In this document: positions 31,874-41,678 of the stretch, piece by piece
Layout of the letters: every line of letters starts with the position of its first letter
Position numbering within the stretch: the stretch's first letter is position 1
Source: Closterium sp. NIES-65
Taxonomy: Eukaryota; Streptophyta; Zygnematophyceae; Desmidiales; Closteriaceae
Direction of reading: 5' to 3'
NCBI GenBank assembly: GCA_948144175.1
Contig: CANXME010000875.1
Span: 248,001 to 312,000 of the forward strand
Length of the DNA stretch: 64,000 bases
The notes under the pieces: generated by a model
The model's database searches: none
Seen by the model: the letters and a program-made list of their open reading frames with translations, nothing else
What the model was told of the DNA's origin: nothing
Made by a program: the position numbers and the translations under genes

Positions 31874-33389
31874 TCAAGAAGTGAGCAAGTGAGGCCAGGT
31901 AGGCACAAGACCTAGCACATTACAGAAGTGCTGATGATCACAAGGCGGAAGGGCCTTGGTGAAGATATCAGCAGTGTTGGCCTCAGAGGCCACGTAGGTG
32001 AGGCGGAGCTGACCACGCTGTTGCAGCTCACGAGACACGAAGTAGCGGAGAGCAATGTGCTTCGTTCTGTGCTCCAGTCTGTGCTCCCGACACAAGGCCA
32101 GCATGGCCTTGTTGTCTACGTACAGAACTGGAGGAGAACGAGGCGGCTCTCCTAGGTCAGTCAGCAGGTAGGTGAGCCAGCGTAGCTCCTGTGCAGCCAT
32201 GGCCCCTGCGTAGATCTCAGCCTCACAACTGGAGCCGAGAACAGAGGACGAGCGGGTAGACCGCCATGAAATAAAGCCGCAGCCAAGGCTGAAGGTGTAA
32301 CCCTGTGACGACCGCTGCGTAGCCTGGTCGTCAGCCCATGAAGCGTCAGCGAGACCTGTGAGGACTACTTGATATCGCCCTCCAAGCACTAGCCCCATGC
32401 CCGACGTACTGCACACGTAGTGCAACACCCCTCTTCGCTGCAGCCATGTGCTCTGGTCTGTGTCTCCAAGGAGCAACATAGCGTGCCAAAATGCTCATAG
32501 GGTATGCAAGGTCAGGTCGTGTGCAGGTCATCAGGTACATGAGGCAGCCAACAAGCCCTGGGTACGGGACACTCGACTCTACGGACTCATCCGAAGGCAG
32601 AGCTGAGAGTGAGTGGCGAGTAGACAGAGGAGTGGCCTGAGGCGAGGAGTACGTGAAGCCGAAGCGCTGAAGGACCTCCTGCACCATGTGTGACTGAGTC
32701 AAGGTAATGGTGCGGCGTGCTCTGTCCTGGGTGATCTGCAAGCCAAGGTAGCTGCGAAGTTCACCCACGTCTGTGCACGTGTGTCTCTTCTACAGCTCCG
32801 AGTTCAAGTGGGCAAGTCCAGCAGTGTCAGCAGTGGCAAAGACCAAGTCGTCGACATACACGAGGATGTAGAGCGGGGGAAAAGAGGTGTCGGTCCGTAG
32901 AAACAACGACGGGTCGGCAATAGAAGGAGCAAACCCAAGAGCCGCAAGTGTAGTCCTCAGTGTGTCGTGCCACTCACAGGGCGCCTGGCGGAGACCGTAG
33001 ACTGGCCGCTGGAGGCTCCACTAGGTACCAGGGGGAAACGACCCAGTGAAGCCAGGTGGGCGGCGCAGCCAGATCTCCTCGTGCAGGCTGCCCTGCAAGA
33101 AAGCTGTGCTGAAGTCAAGAGAGTGGAGCTCGTAGTCACGCTGAGCGGCTATGTGTAGCAGCACCCGAAGAGTGGTCATCTTCGGGGTGAGAGAGAAGGT
33201 CTGAACGTAGTCAACCCTCTGCCGCTGACTGAAGCCTCGAGCTACGTAACGCGCCTTGAAGACAGGCGGAGAGCCCGGCGGCCGCTTTACCCTGAAAATC
33301 CACATCCCACTGACGATGTTCGCCCTAGGTGGGGGAACCTCGTCTACGTAGGTGCCTATGGACTTCCATGAAGCCATCTTTGCGTCCAT
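31874..33389 (-). pseudogene. Element F RT and RNase H
   Basis: Starts with MDAKMASWKS at 33389 and ends at TGA 31874-31876, in more than one frame. TAG codons replace CAG at 33021-33023 and 32790-32792. The YVDD box lies near 32850-32865. RNase H motifs DASWADD (about 32340), EAEIYAGAM (about 32210) and VDNKAMLA (about 32115) are present. It shares the FVSREL variant with N, where other copies have FLAREL. Confidence 0.8.
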
Positions 33390-34860
33390 GGCCGACTGCC
33401 ACTGAGAGGAGTAGGGACCCTCGATCGCCTTAGCGTTCGATCAAGGAGTCGGGATGTCTGGTGCATCCGGGTCTCCCCCAGGGGCAATTAGCGTGGACAC
33501 GAGATGGGGCAAAGCAGCCGCAAAACACTAGAACTCCTCCTGCCTATCCTCAAAGACGTCCGTGCTAAGAGCACACTCACCCCGAACGGACGGAGGACAT
33601 ACAGACTCAAACGCAGCAACAAGACTGGCAGCGTAGTCTAGACGGCAGCGAGTAGCGAAGTCGACAAGCTCAGCAACTAGAGCAGACGCAGAAGTTGACT
33701 CAAAGGAAGGGTCGGTGACGACAGTAGCAAGAAGGCGCGTGACCGAAGGACTAGCAGCACGAAGGGGGTCACACTCCGAGTCAGCAAGAGAAGGAAGAGA
33801 GGACTCTGGAGGAGACGGCAACGGGACACGCAGAGGAGCAGTGGAAGGACGCAGTGCCATGTGGTGTGTGGCGGGGACCGCAGGAGGACGCGGACGCGCA
33901 GTACAGCCACTAGGGCGAGCAGCACGGACAGGCGACGCAGGATGAGACGCAGGCTCACGACGCTCAGCAAGACCTCTAGTAGGATCAGTGTAGGGAGAAG
34001 GAGCAGGTAGAGGGGAGGCGGGCTGTAACTGTGACTGCGACTGGACAGGCGGTGGACACTCTAAGGGAGGAGAAGGACCAGTAGAAGGCGGGAGACCAAA
34101 GGGAGGAGCAGTGGAAGCTTGCTCCAGGAGCGGAACGAAGTACGGCCTCGGTCGCGCAGCGCCTCCAGAACCAGCAAGGACGGCACCAGTACCCCTAGCG
34201 GCAGCACCAGCGCCAGCAGCGCCAACTCCTGCACCCTCAGGAGCACCAGCGCCAGCAACACCGCCAGCGCCAACACCCCTAGCAGCTCCAGCTCCAGCAA
34301 TACCAACTCCAGTAGGACCGTCAGCACCAGCAGCCTCAGCAGCACCCCCAGATGCACCAGCACCCGTAGAAACACCAGTGCCAACACCCCCAGCAGCTCC
34401 AGCTCCAGCAGCACTAGCGTGGTCAGCAGCTCCAGTAGCTCCAGCAGTACCCCCAGACTCAGCAGCACGTCTTCAGCGGCGGGTGAACCACTTGCGCAGC
34501 TCCTGTGGAGAGAGCGGCTCCCTCTTCGACGAAGCACCGCCGGCGACCACACGAGGAGACCTAGCACCCCCAAGCTCAGCACCCCCAGGCTCAGCACCCC
34601 CAGACTCAGCACCCCCATGCTCAGCACCCCTAGGCTCAGCACCCCCTGGCTCAGCAACCCCAGAATGAGCACCCCCAGGCTCAGCACCCCCAGAATCAGC
34701 ACCCCCAGGCTCAGCACCCCTCGTCCCAGCACCCCCGGACTCAGCACCCCTGGACCCGGCACCCGCAGGCTCAGCACCTCTAGCAGCACTAGAGTCAACT
34801 GCTACCTCGACAGGCTCGACTGCGTCTACCTGGGACACACCTGACGGGGGAGGACCCTGA
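33390..34860 (-). pseudogene. Element F integrase-RT linker
   Basis: Holds the GAEPG-type array (about 34790-34560), the L-S-P-Q-E-L-R-K-W module near 34490 and Ala/Gly-rich repeats. The Pro/Ser part follows, with PSVRGECALSTDVFED near 33570 and a TAG at 33528-33530 for CAG. Frames shift between 34060 and 34480. Confidence 0.65.
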
Positions 34861-35803
34861 GGGGGGAGGGGGTCAACCTTGGCGCAAGGAAGAGCGGCGG
34901 CGGGGGGAGGGGCGCAGTGCGGTAGGGGAAGAGACGGTAGTAAGGCACCGACTCGTCAAACGTGACGTCCTGGGAGGACAGAACACGGCGCGGGGTGGGG
35001 TGGTAAAATTGCCAGCCAAACGCGTCGTGGGGGAAGCCAAGGAAGACGCAAGGAACAGCACGGGGGGACAGCTTGTCCGCAGACAAGTCGGGGACAAACG
35101 CCCAAGATCCCCAGACCCGAAACGCAGACGCATCATCAACCTTCCTAGTCCACTGCAAGGCGGGGGAGGTCTCTGGCAAGGAGACCCGGGGCTGAAGGTT
35201 GAGCTGATGCGCGGCGTACTGAACCGCAAACGGCCACAGAAAATGGGGGGCAACTGCATGCATCATGGACGTACGAGCGACGTCCATGACCATGCCAATG
35301 CGGCGCTCAGCAATCCCATTTTGCTGTGGAGAGGCCGGAAGCGTGAAGGTCTGGCGGATGCCCTGTGCACGATCCTGTAGGTCCGCTCCACTCACCAAGT
35401 TCGTAGAGAACAAGGGGAGGTAGAGACCAGACAGGGTGCCATAGGGGGCTGCAGGGCACAGAAGGACAGTGGAGAAGCTAGCAAAGAAAGGACCCCCAAA
35501 GGGGTCCGCCAGGGAGACTGCAACCGGCCGACTAAGCGGCGTAAGTATGGTGCAGTCTCGAAAGAAGGAGCGGGACGCACCCGAGTCCAGAGTGAAGGTG
35601 TGGAAGGTCTGAGCCGACGTAGTACTTGAGAGAGCAGACTCAACACCACCTGGGGCGGCAGACGCACTGGCACCTGGGGCAGCAGACGCACTAGCACCTA
35701 GAGCAGCAGCCTCACCAGCACCTAGCGCAGCAGCCTCAATGCCCAGGTCACGTGGTACACACAGGTAACAGGCACCCTCAACACTATCAGCAACAGCATA
35801 CAT
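34861..35803 (-). CDS. Element F protease-integrase fusion created by deletion
   Basis: A 325-residue open frame (about 34826-35803). It starts MYAVADSVEGACYLC and includes protease with DSGASRSFFRD near 35580. After SGADLQD (near 35372) it jumps directly to RAQGIRQTFTLP of the integrase. Comparison with D shows that about 720 bp are missing, including the GAG-pre-integrase zinc region and the first two catalytic Asp residues, yet the frame is kept. GIAERRIG and the integrase C-terminal part remain. It cannot be an active integrase. Confidence 0.8.
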
Positions 35804-36353
35804 GGCAGCAAGAATAGCATCAAAGTCAAGATCAAAGATAGCAACTCCGACCTAAGCCAGATCTCCCCAGCGAGGGAACTCTGATGCCTCAGGGAACTGG
35901 TGACGCCACGCGTCCGTCAGGCGACCGAAGCAGCGCTGGGTGGAGTGCGGGCCCCCGCACTGCTCACCAGCTTGGTCACCGGTACGGAGGACGTAAGTGC
36001 AGGAACCAGTACCCCCACCGCGCTGACGTGCAGCGTACCACTCACGAAGCTGCTGAGGGGACAGGGTCACACCACTCCACTGCTGCTGGCACGGACCACC
36101 ACCTGACCCACTCCTCTGCGCAGAGTCGCAACCCGCTCCACCACAACCGCCGCTGCCGCCTCCGCCGCCTCCTCCACCTCCGCCTACTCCACCACCAAAA
36201 CCCCCACCGCGCTGGCGTGCAGTGTACCACTCACGAAGCTGCTGAGGTCACAAGGTCACACCACTCCGCTGCTGCTGCTGGCACTGACCACCACCGGCTC
36301 CACTTCTCGGCGCAGAGTCGCGACTCGCTCCACCACCGCCGCCTCCGCTGTCA
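35804..36353 (-). pseudogene. Element F GAG C-terminal fragment
   Basis: Encodes L-S-P-Q-Q-L-R-E-W-Y-A-A-R-Q-R and an intact C-X13-C-X3-H-X4-C motif (about 36005-35930), followed by AWRHQFPEASEFPRW and a TAG at 35852-35854 for a conserved Arg. Further upstream, a stretch of about 180 bp with the REWY module and Gly-rich sequence is present twice in tandem (about 36025-36200 and 36205-36345). The fragment stops at the junction with N. Confidence 0.7.
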
Positions 36354-36464
36354 GGGTCGAGCCTCTACACCCTTACTGCTGAGTCAGGTGTTTGCTGCGG
36401 CGTCCAGGTCTAGTCCTGAGTCTGCCCCCTGCTCGTGACGTGTGCTGTCCCACCAAACTCTCTC

Positions 36465-38530
36465 TTCCCGCGTCGCCTGTCCGTGTTGGTCGCACTAGTG
36501 GTCTTTGCGCGTGCGCGTCCTCCTGCGGTCCCCGCCACACACCAGATGGCATTGCGTCCTTCCACTGCTCCTCTGCGTGTCCCGTTGTCGTCTCCTCCAG
36601 AGTCCTCTCTTCCTTCTTTTGCTGACCCGGAGTCTGACTCCCTTCATGCTGCTAGTCCTTCGGTCACGCGCCTTCTTGCTACTATCGTCACTGACCCTTC
36701 CTTTGAGTCCACTGCTGCGTCTGCTCTATTTGCTAAGCTTGTCGACTTCGCTGCTCGCTGTCGTCTAGACTACGCTGCCAGTCTCGTTGCTGAATCTGAG
36801 TCTTTCTGTCCTCCGTCCGTCGGGGGTGAGTGTGCTCTTAGCACGGACGTCCTTGAGAACATGCAGGAGGAGTTCCAGTGTATTGCTGCTTCTTTGCCTC
36901 ATCTCGTGTCCACGCTGATTTCCCTTGAGGGAGACCTGGATGCACCAGACAACCTGACTCCTCGATCGTACGTTGAGGCGATCGAGGGTCCCTACTCCTC
37001 TCAGTGGCAGTCTACCATGGACGCAGAGATGGCTTTCTGGAAGTCCACAAGCACCTACGTCGACGAGGTTCCCCCACCTGGGGCGAACATCGTCAGTGGG
37101 ATGTGGATTTTCAGGGTAAAGCGGCCGACGGGCTCTCCGCCAGTCTTCATGGCGCATTACGTAGCTCGAGGCTTCAGTCAACGGCAGGGAGTTGACAACT
37201 TCCAGACCTTCTCTCCCACCCCTAAGATGACCACTCTTCGGGTGCTGCTGCACATAGCCACTTAACGCGACTACGAGCTTCACTATCTTGACTTTAGCAC
37301 AGCTTTCTTGTAGGGCAGCCTGCACGAGGAGATCTGGTTGCGCCGCCCTCCTAGCTTCACTGGGTCGTTTCCTCCTGGTACCCAGTGGAGCCTCCAGCGG
37401 CCAGTCTACGGTCTCCGCCAGGCGCCCCGTGAGTGGCACGACACACTGAGGACTACACTTGCGGCTCTTGGGTTTGCTCCTTCTACAGCCAACCCGTCGC
37501 TGTTTCTGCGCACCGACGCTTCTTTGTCGCCGTTCTACATCCTCGTGTACGTCGACGACTTGGTCTTTACCACTGCTGACACTGCTGGACTCGCCCACTT
37601 GAAGTCCGATTGTAAGAGACACACACGCGCACAGACCTGGGTGAACTGCGTAGCTACCTTGGCTTACAGATCACCCGGGATAGAGCACAGCGCACCATTA
37701 CCTTGACTCAGTCACACATGGTGCAGCAGGTCCTTCAACGCTTTGGATTCACGTACTCCTCGCCTCAGGCCACTCCTCTGCCTACTCACCACTCGCTCTC
37801 AGCTCTGCCTTCGGATGAGTCCGTAGAGTCGAGTGGCCCGTACCCAGAGCTTGTTGGCTGCCTCATGTACCTGATGACCTGCACACGACCTGACCTTGCA
37901 TACCCTATTAGCATCTTGGCACGCTTTGTTGCTCCTTGGAGACACAGACCAGAGCACATGGCTGCAGCGAAGAGGGTGTTGCACTACGTGTGCAGTACGT
38001 CGGGCATGGGGCTAGTGCTTGGAGGGCGATGTCGAGTAGTCCTCACAGGTCACGCAGACGCTTCTTGGGCCGACGACCAGGCTACGCAGCGGTCGTCACA
38101 GGGTTATACCTTAAGCCTTGGCTTAGGCTCTGTTTCGTGGCGGTCTACCCGCTCGTCCTCTGTTCTCGGTTCCAGCTGTGAGGTTGAGATCTACGCAAGG
38201 GCCATGGCTGCACAGGAGCTACGCTGGCTCACCTACCTGCTGACTGACCTAGGAGAGCCGCCTCGTTCTCCTCCAGTTCTGTACGTAGACAACAAGGCCA
38301 TGCTGGCCTTGTGTCGGGAGCACAGACTGGAGCACAGAACGAAGCACATTGCTCTCCGCTACTTCGTGTCTCGTGAGCTGCAACAGCGTGGTCAGCTCCG
38401 CCTCACCTACGTGGCCTCTGAGGCCAACACTGCTGATATCTTCACCAAGGCCCTTCCGCCTTGTGATCATCTGCGCTTCTGTACTGTGCTATGTCTTGTG
38501 CCTACCTGGCCTCACTTGCTCACTTCTTGA
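36465..38530 (+). pseudogene. Element N linker, RT and RNase H
   Basis: Linker tail (RPSTAPLRVPL, PSVGGECALSTDVLEN) leads into RT at MDAEMAFWKS (37019). A TAA near 37265 and a TAG near 37312 replace two CAG codons. YVDD lies near 37548-37559. Shortly after it the frame shifts (near 37610), then RNase H runs open from about 37703 to TGA 38528-38530 with GHADASWADD, the EVEIYARAM variant (usually EAEIYAGAM, catalytic Glu kept) and VDNKAMLA. Confidence 0.8.
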
Positions 38531-38734
38531 TCTTGTTTGTATTGTCCTCCTTCTATACCTACACTTGCTTGTTTACCTATATATATATGTTCTTGCATGT
38601 GAACTGTCCTTGTGGCCCTACTCTTGTTCTCGGACTGTGTGGTGACTTTGTGATCCACCCTGAGCTTGCTTTGCTTTGCTTTGCTTGACTGGTCTTGTGA
38701 CCACTTGTTCTCCCTCACTTTGCCTATAGGGGTG

Positions 38735-38866
38735 TGTCTGAACATTATAGCTTATACATTTGTGTAGGCTGTAGTGGGGTAGCCCATAACGGGTACAACC
38801 CTATTAGGGTTAGTACTTGTACCCAACTGTTTCATAGTTCATCCATTCCATTCTCACTTCTCGTCA
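38735..38866 (+). repeat. 3' LTR of element N
   Basis: 132 bp, TGTCTG...TCGTCA, about 95% identical to the F LTR in inverse orientation. The polypurine tract precedes it with one change that weakens the hairpin. Flank GTGTT does not match the AATCA beside F. Confidence 0.9.
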
Positions 38867-39724
38867 GTGTTCCCCCCTGCTAGTAGTGCGCGAAGGAAAT
38901 GGGATTGGGAACTTGCAAGTATCGTAGTGGAGTTTGTGTACCAAAACTCACTCCACAACAACCCAACCTCAAAAGCAGAGGGCCCGCCAACCTTAGGATG
39001 CGTTACTTAGTTTAGAATGTCACGCTATTCGTCAAAATAGACGGATAAATTGCCACTTGTTCAAATGTCGCAGTTCGTCGCTTGCCGACAGCTCGCCTTC
39101 CAAGTCATCGTTCGTCGGTGTGTTGACGCCATTTATCGTCTTATAATCATCGTGTTTCGCTGTCGCCTTCCGCTCGCATCTCGAAGCTCGATTGTCCGCT
39201 AGTCGTTGCGTGTCGCAGCCCACTCAATGGCGGTCGCCGCAGAATTGGCGTTGCTCGTTGCAACCAGCACGTCGCGATCCGCTTCTCGCTGCATCCTGTT
39301 CCTGCTATCAGCTCATCGCTCCGCTCCTGCTTTCCGCACCCCGCTTTCAGCGTTGCCACTCGTGCGGTTCCGCTCGATGCTCGCCGTTTCCCTTGCTTCG
39401 CTCGGTTTCGCAGGCCTGAGCCGCGATTACGTGGGAGGCTCGGAAGGGAGGCAGCAGCGGTTTAGCGCAAGGCGTGGACGCGAGGTAGCAGGATGGGAGG
39501 GGCGGACGGGAGCAAAGAGCTATCTCGCGCGCGTGGCGGGCTGGAGCGACCAGCGACATTGCGAAACTTGGGTTTCTGGTTTTCCAACCAAAAGCCAGTC
39601 GTTGACAACTAGAGGGGTAAAACCAACCGTCAACGCCTTGCAAACCTGTCCAGTTGGCCAGTAGGTTTCGACATCCCAGTTTTCGGGCGGCTCATTTGCG
39701 TGTTGCCAGGTATTTCATCGGAAT

Positions 39725-39845
39725 GTTGGTTGACACCAACCAATTACTGAGACACGGGAGGCAAGCCTCCGGTTGGCTGAGGTTGGGAAATGCCCCAGAC
39801 GCTAGAGAACCAATCGTTTGATTGGAGGTTCCGAGGTGTTGGGGC
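39725..39845. other. Cluster of small inverted repeats
   Basis: GTTGGT/ACCAAC (39725-39740), GGAGGC-AA-GCCTCC (39757-39770) and a longer imperfect hairpin beginning GCCCCA (39792) and ending TTGGGGC (39839-39845) with AATC/GATT at its tip. Could be a structured RNA or MITE debris; not assigned. Confidence 0.4.
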
Positions 39846-40307
39846 TTCGACAATGTGGGACGAAGACATCGTATGGGTGACCTGTTAATGAGACATTTAG
39901 GCACATGTACATGTGGCGTGTAGAATGGGAATGAATTTCAATTAGATGCTGGTTTTTTTAACAGTGGCCATTATTAATTTCAATGTACTAATTAAGTGTG
40001 TTATGAACGGTGAGTTACATGTATGCGAAACTTGCGAAGAGAATTTAGCCCGTGAAGTATAAATGATATGAATGTAACAATGTTAATTAGATTATCACAT
40101 TCAGAGATTGGTACATAAAATATGTATATGCTGGACTGTAACTACGTGTTACAGGATTTGTCAAAGGAATTGGCGCGCGAAATGGAAGTGTTAGGACGAG
40201 GAGTGTTAGAAGTTATGCAGTGTCGATTGCACGATCGCTGATTGCATCGCGCTGAATGTCTCTGAAAGCATTCAAAATTCACTACACCATTTATTACTCC
40301 GCAAAAA

Positions 40308-40329
40308 ATCGAACCTGCGCAGGTTCGAT
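40308..40329. repeat. 22-bp perfect palindrome
   Basis: Two 11-bp arms (ATCGAACCTGC and its complement) meet without spacer. Confidence 0.7.
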
Positions 40330-40450
40330 CGCAGGTACGGTGATACACGGGTCAGGTCCTTATCATGTCGGTGGGCTGAGAGGGAGGGTGGTGCGGATTT
40401 GCAGGATTGTAGAGAGGCGCGAGAAAATGTACACGTGGCCCAGTTTCCAC

Positions 40451-40455
40451 GCGTG
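40451..40455. repeat. Target-site duplication of element J, left copy
   Basis: GCGTG, repeated at 47931-47935. Confidence 0.9.
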
Positions 40456-40577
40456 TGTCAAATTATAATGTTGTGTAGGCTATAGTGGGGTAGCCCATAT
40501 AGGGTACATATTTCTAGGGTTGCATATTTGTATCACTTCCATTCCATAGTCATTCCATTCTTGTTCTCATTTCCTCA
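40456..40577 (+). repeat. 5' LTR of element J
   Basis: 122 bp, TGTCAAATT...TTCCTCA, followed directly by TGGTATCGAGC. Shares the LTR core with A, D and H. Confidence 0.95.
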
Positions 40578-40607
40578 TGGTATCGAGCAGGTTCCCTCGT
40601 GGGAACC
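40578..40607 (+). promoter_or_regulatory. Primer-binding site of J with hairpin
   Basis: TGGTATCGAGCAGGTTCCC; GGTTCCC (40590-40596) and GGGAACC (40601-40607) form a perfect 7-bp stem with TCGT loop. Confidence 0.8.
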
Positions 40608-41678
40608 GTGCCTAGGGCCCACCACATCGATTGTTTTTTCCTGCCCGAAGCGCGCTCAGCCCGAGTCGCGCTCCGGGCCATCACTTCGTCGAGCCGCCCT
40701 AGCGGCCCCAACGCCCTAGCGGCCCCGCCGCCCGTCGATTCGGCCCCGCCGTCCTTCGCAGCGGCCCCGCCGCCTCACACTGCGGCCCCGTCGCCCTTCC
40801 CTGCGGCCCCGCCGCCCGTCTCAGCGGCCCTGCCGCCCTTTGTTGCGGCCCCGCCGCCTCTCTTGCTGCGGCCCCGCCGCCCTTCTCAGCGGCCCTGCCG
40901 CCCTTCGCTGCGACCCCGCCGCCTCACATTGCGGCCCCGCCGCCCATCGCTGCGGCCCCGCCTCCTCACTCTGAGGCCCCACCACCCTTCGCTGCGGCCC
41001 CGCCGCGCGTCTCAGCGGCCCCGCCGCCCTTCGCTGCGACCCCGCCGCCTCACATTGCGGCCCCGCCGCCCTTCACTGAGGCCCCGCTGCCCTTCGTTGC
41101 AGCCCCGCCGCCCGTCTCAGCGGCCCCGCCGCCCTTCGCTGTGGCCCTGCTGCCTCTCTCGCTGTGGCCCTGCTGCCTCTCTCGCTGTGGCCCCGCCGCC
41201 CTTCTCAGCGGCCCCGCCGCCCTTCTCTGCGGCCCCGCCAACTCTCTCACTGCGGCCCCGCCGCCCTTCTCAGCGGCCCCGCCGCCCTTCACGGCGGCCC
41301 TGCCGCCCTTCACTACGGCCCCGCCGCCCCTCCCACTCCGGCCCCGCCACCTACCTTGCGGCCCCGCCACCTGAGCCGCCGAGGAGCCGAGCCGCCCGGG
41401 CCGCCCAACCCGCCCGACCCGCCCGAGCCGCCCGAGCCGCCTGAGCCGCTGAGGAGCCGAGCCGCCCGAGCCGCCCGACCTGCCCGAGCCGCCCGAGCCG
41501 CCTGAGGAGCCGAGCCGCTGGTGCCGTGGAGCCGCAGTTGCTGCTGAGCCGTCCGAGCAGCTGTGTTGCCGTGTTACTATGCTGCTGAGCTGCCCGAACC
41601 GCCCTGTCTGGTGAGAGCAGCGCTTCTGTCACTGCACTGCCCCAACCCTACAGTTGGTACTGCTAGTCTACTATTGTC
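40608..41678 (+). other. GC-rich repetitive 5' leader of J
   Basis: About 1.07 kb of degenerate units such as GCGGCCCCGCCGCCCTTCGC, then 9-bp GAGCCGCCC-type repeats near 41380-41520. The 281-codon frame inside is Pro/Arg-rich and has no ATG at its start, so I do not call it a gene. Confidence 0.75.

Larger units (their letters stand above)
31537..36353 (-). mobile_element. Truncated copia element F
   Basis: Minus-strand copia element from its 3' LTR (31537-31669) to inside the GAG glycine-rich region at about 36353, where it meets N head to head. It lacks the GAG N-terminus, leader and 5' LTR. It carries an in-frame deletion near 35372 joining protease to the middle of integrase, at least three CAG-to-TAG stops, and a short tandem duplication in GAG (36025-36345). 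It is closely related to N and E. Confidence 0.85.
36354..38866 (+). mobile_element. Truncated copia element N, head-to-head with F
   Basis: Plus-strand copia remnant beginning in the GAG-pre-integrase region (GTCGAGCCTCTACACC-type homology from about 36355). It has an internal deletion near 36463 of roughly 1.8 kb, judged against D, that removes integrase and most of the linker. It then runs through RT, RNase H, polypurine tract and 3' LTR (38735-38866). Together with F it forms an inverted repeat with arms of about 2.4 kb. Confidence 0.85.
38867..40455. other. Unique DNA between N and J
   Basis: No recognised gene. A plus-strand frame of 152 codons (39206-39664) is Ala/Ser/Arg-rich at its start and shows no known domain. 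A cluster of hairpins (39725-39845) and a 22-bp perfect palindrome (40308-40329) are listed separately. The last five bases (GCGTG) are the J target site. Confidence 0.4.

Noticed and set aside
31532-38871. F and N as one element with target duplications
   Set aside because: Flanks AATCA and GTGTT differ, and both halves contain their own RT and RNase H, so it is two copies joined head to head.
39206-39664. 152-codon ORF between N and J
   Set aside because: No known motif, compositional N-terminus and no splice or promoter support.
40308-40350. tRNA gene suggested by a GGTTCGA word
   Set aside because: No acceptor stem or anticodon arm can be drawn; the word is half of a palindrome.
40599-41444. 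Long plus-strand ORF in the J leader, similar ones in the A and D leaders
   Set aside because: Starts at GTG, is Pro/Arg-rich microrepeat sequence and is not conserved between copies beyond the primer-site hairpin; the real GAG starts at the later ATG.
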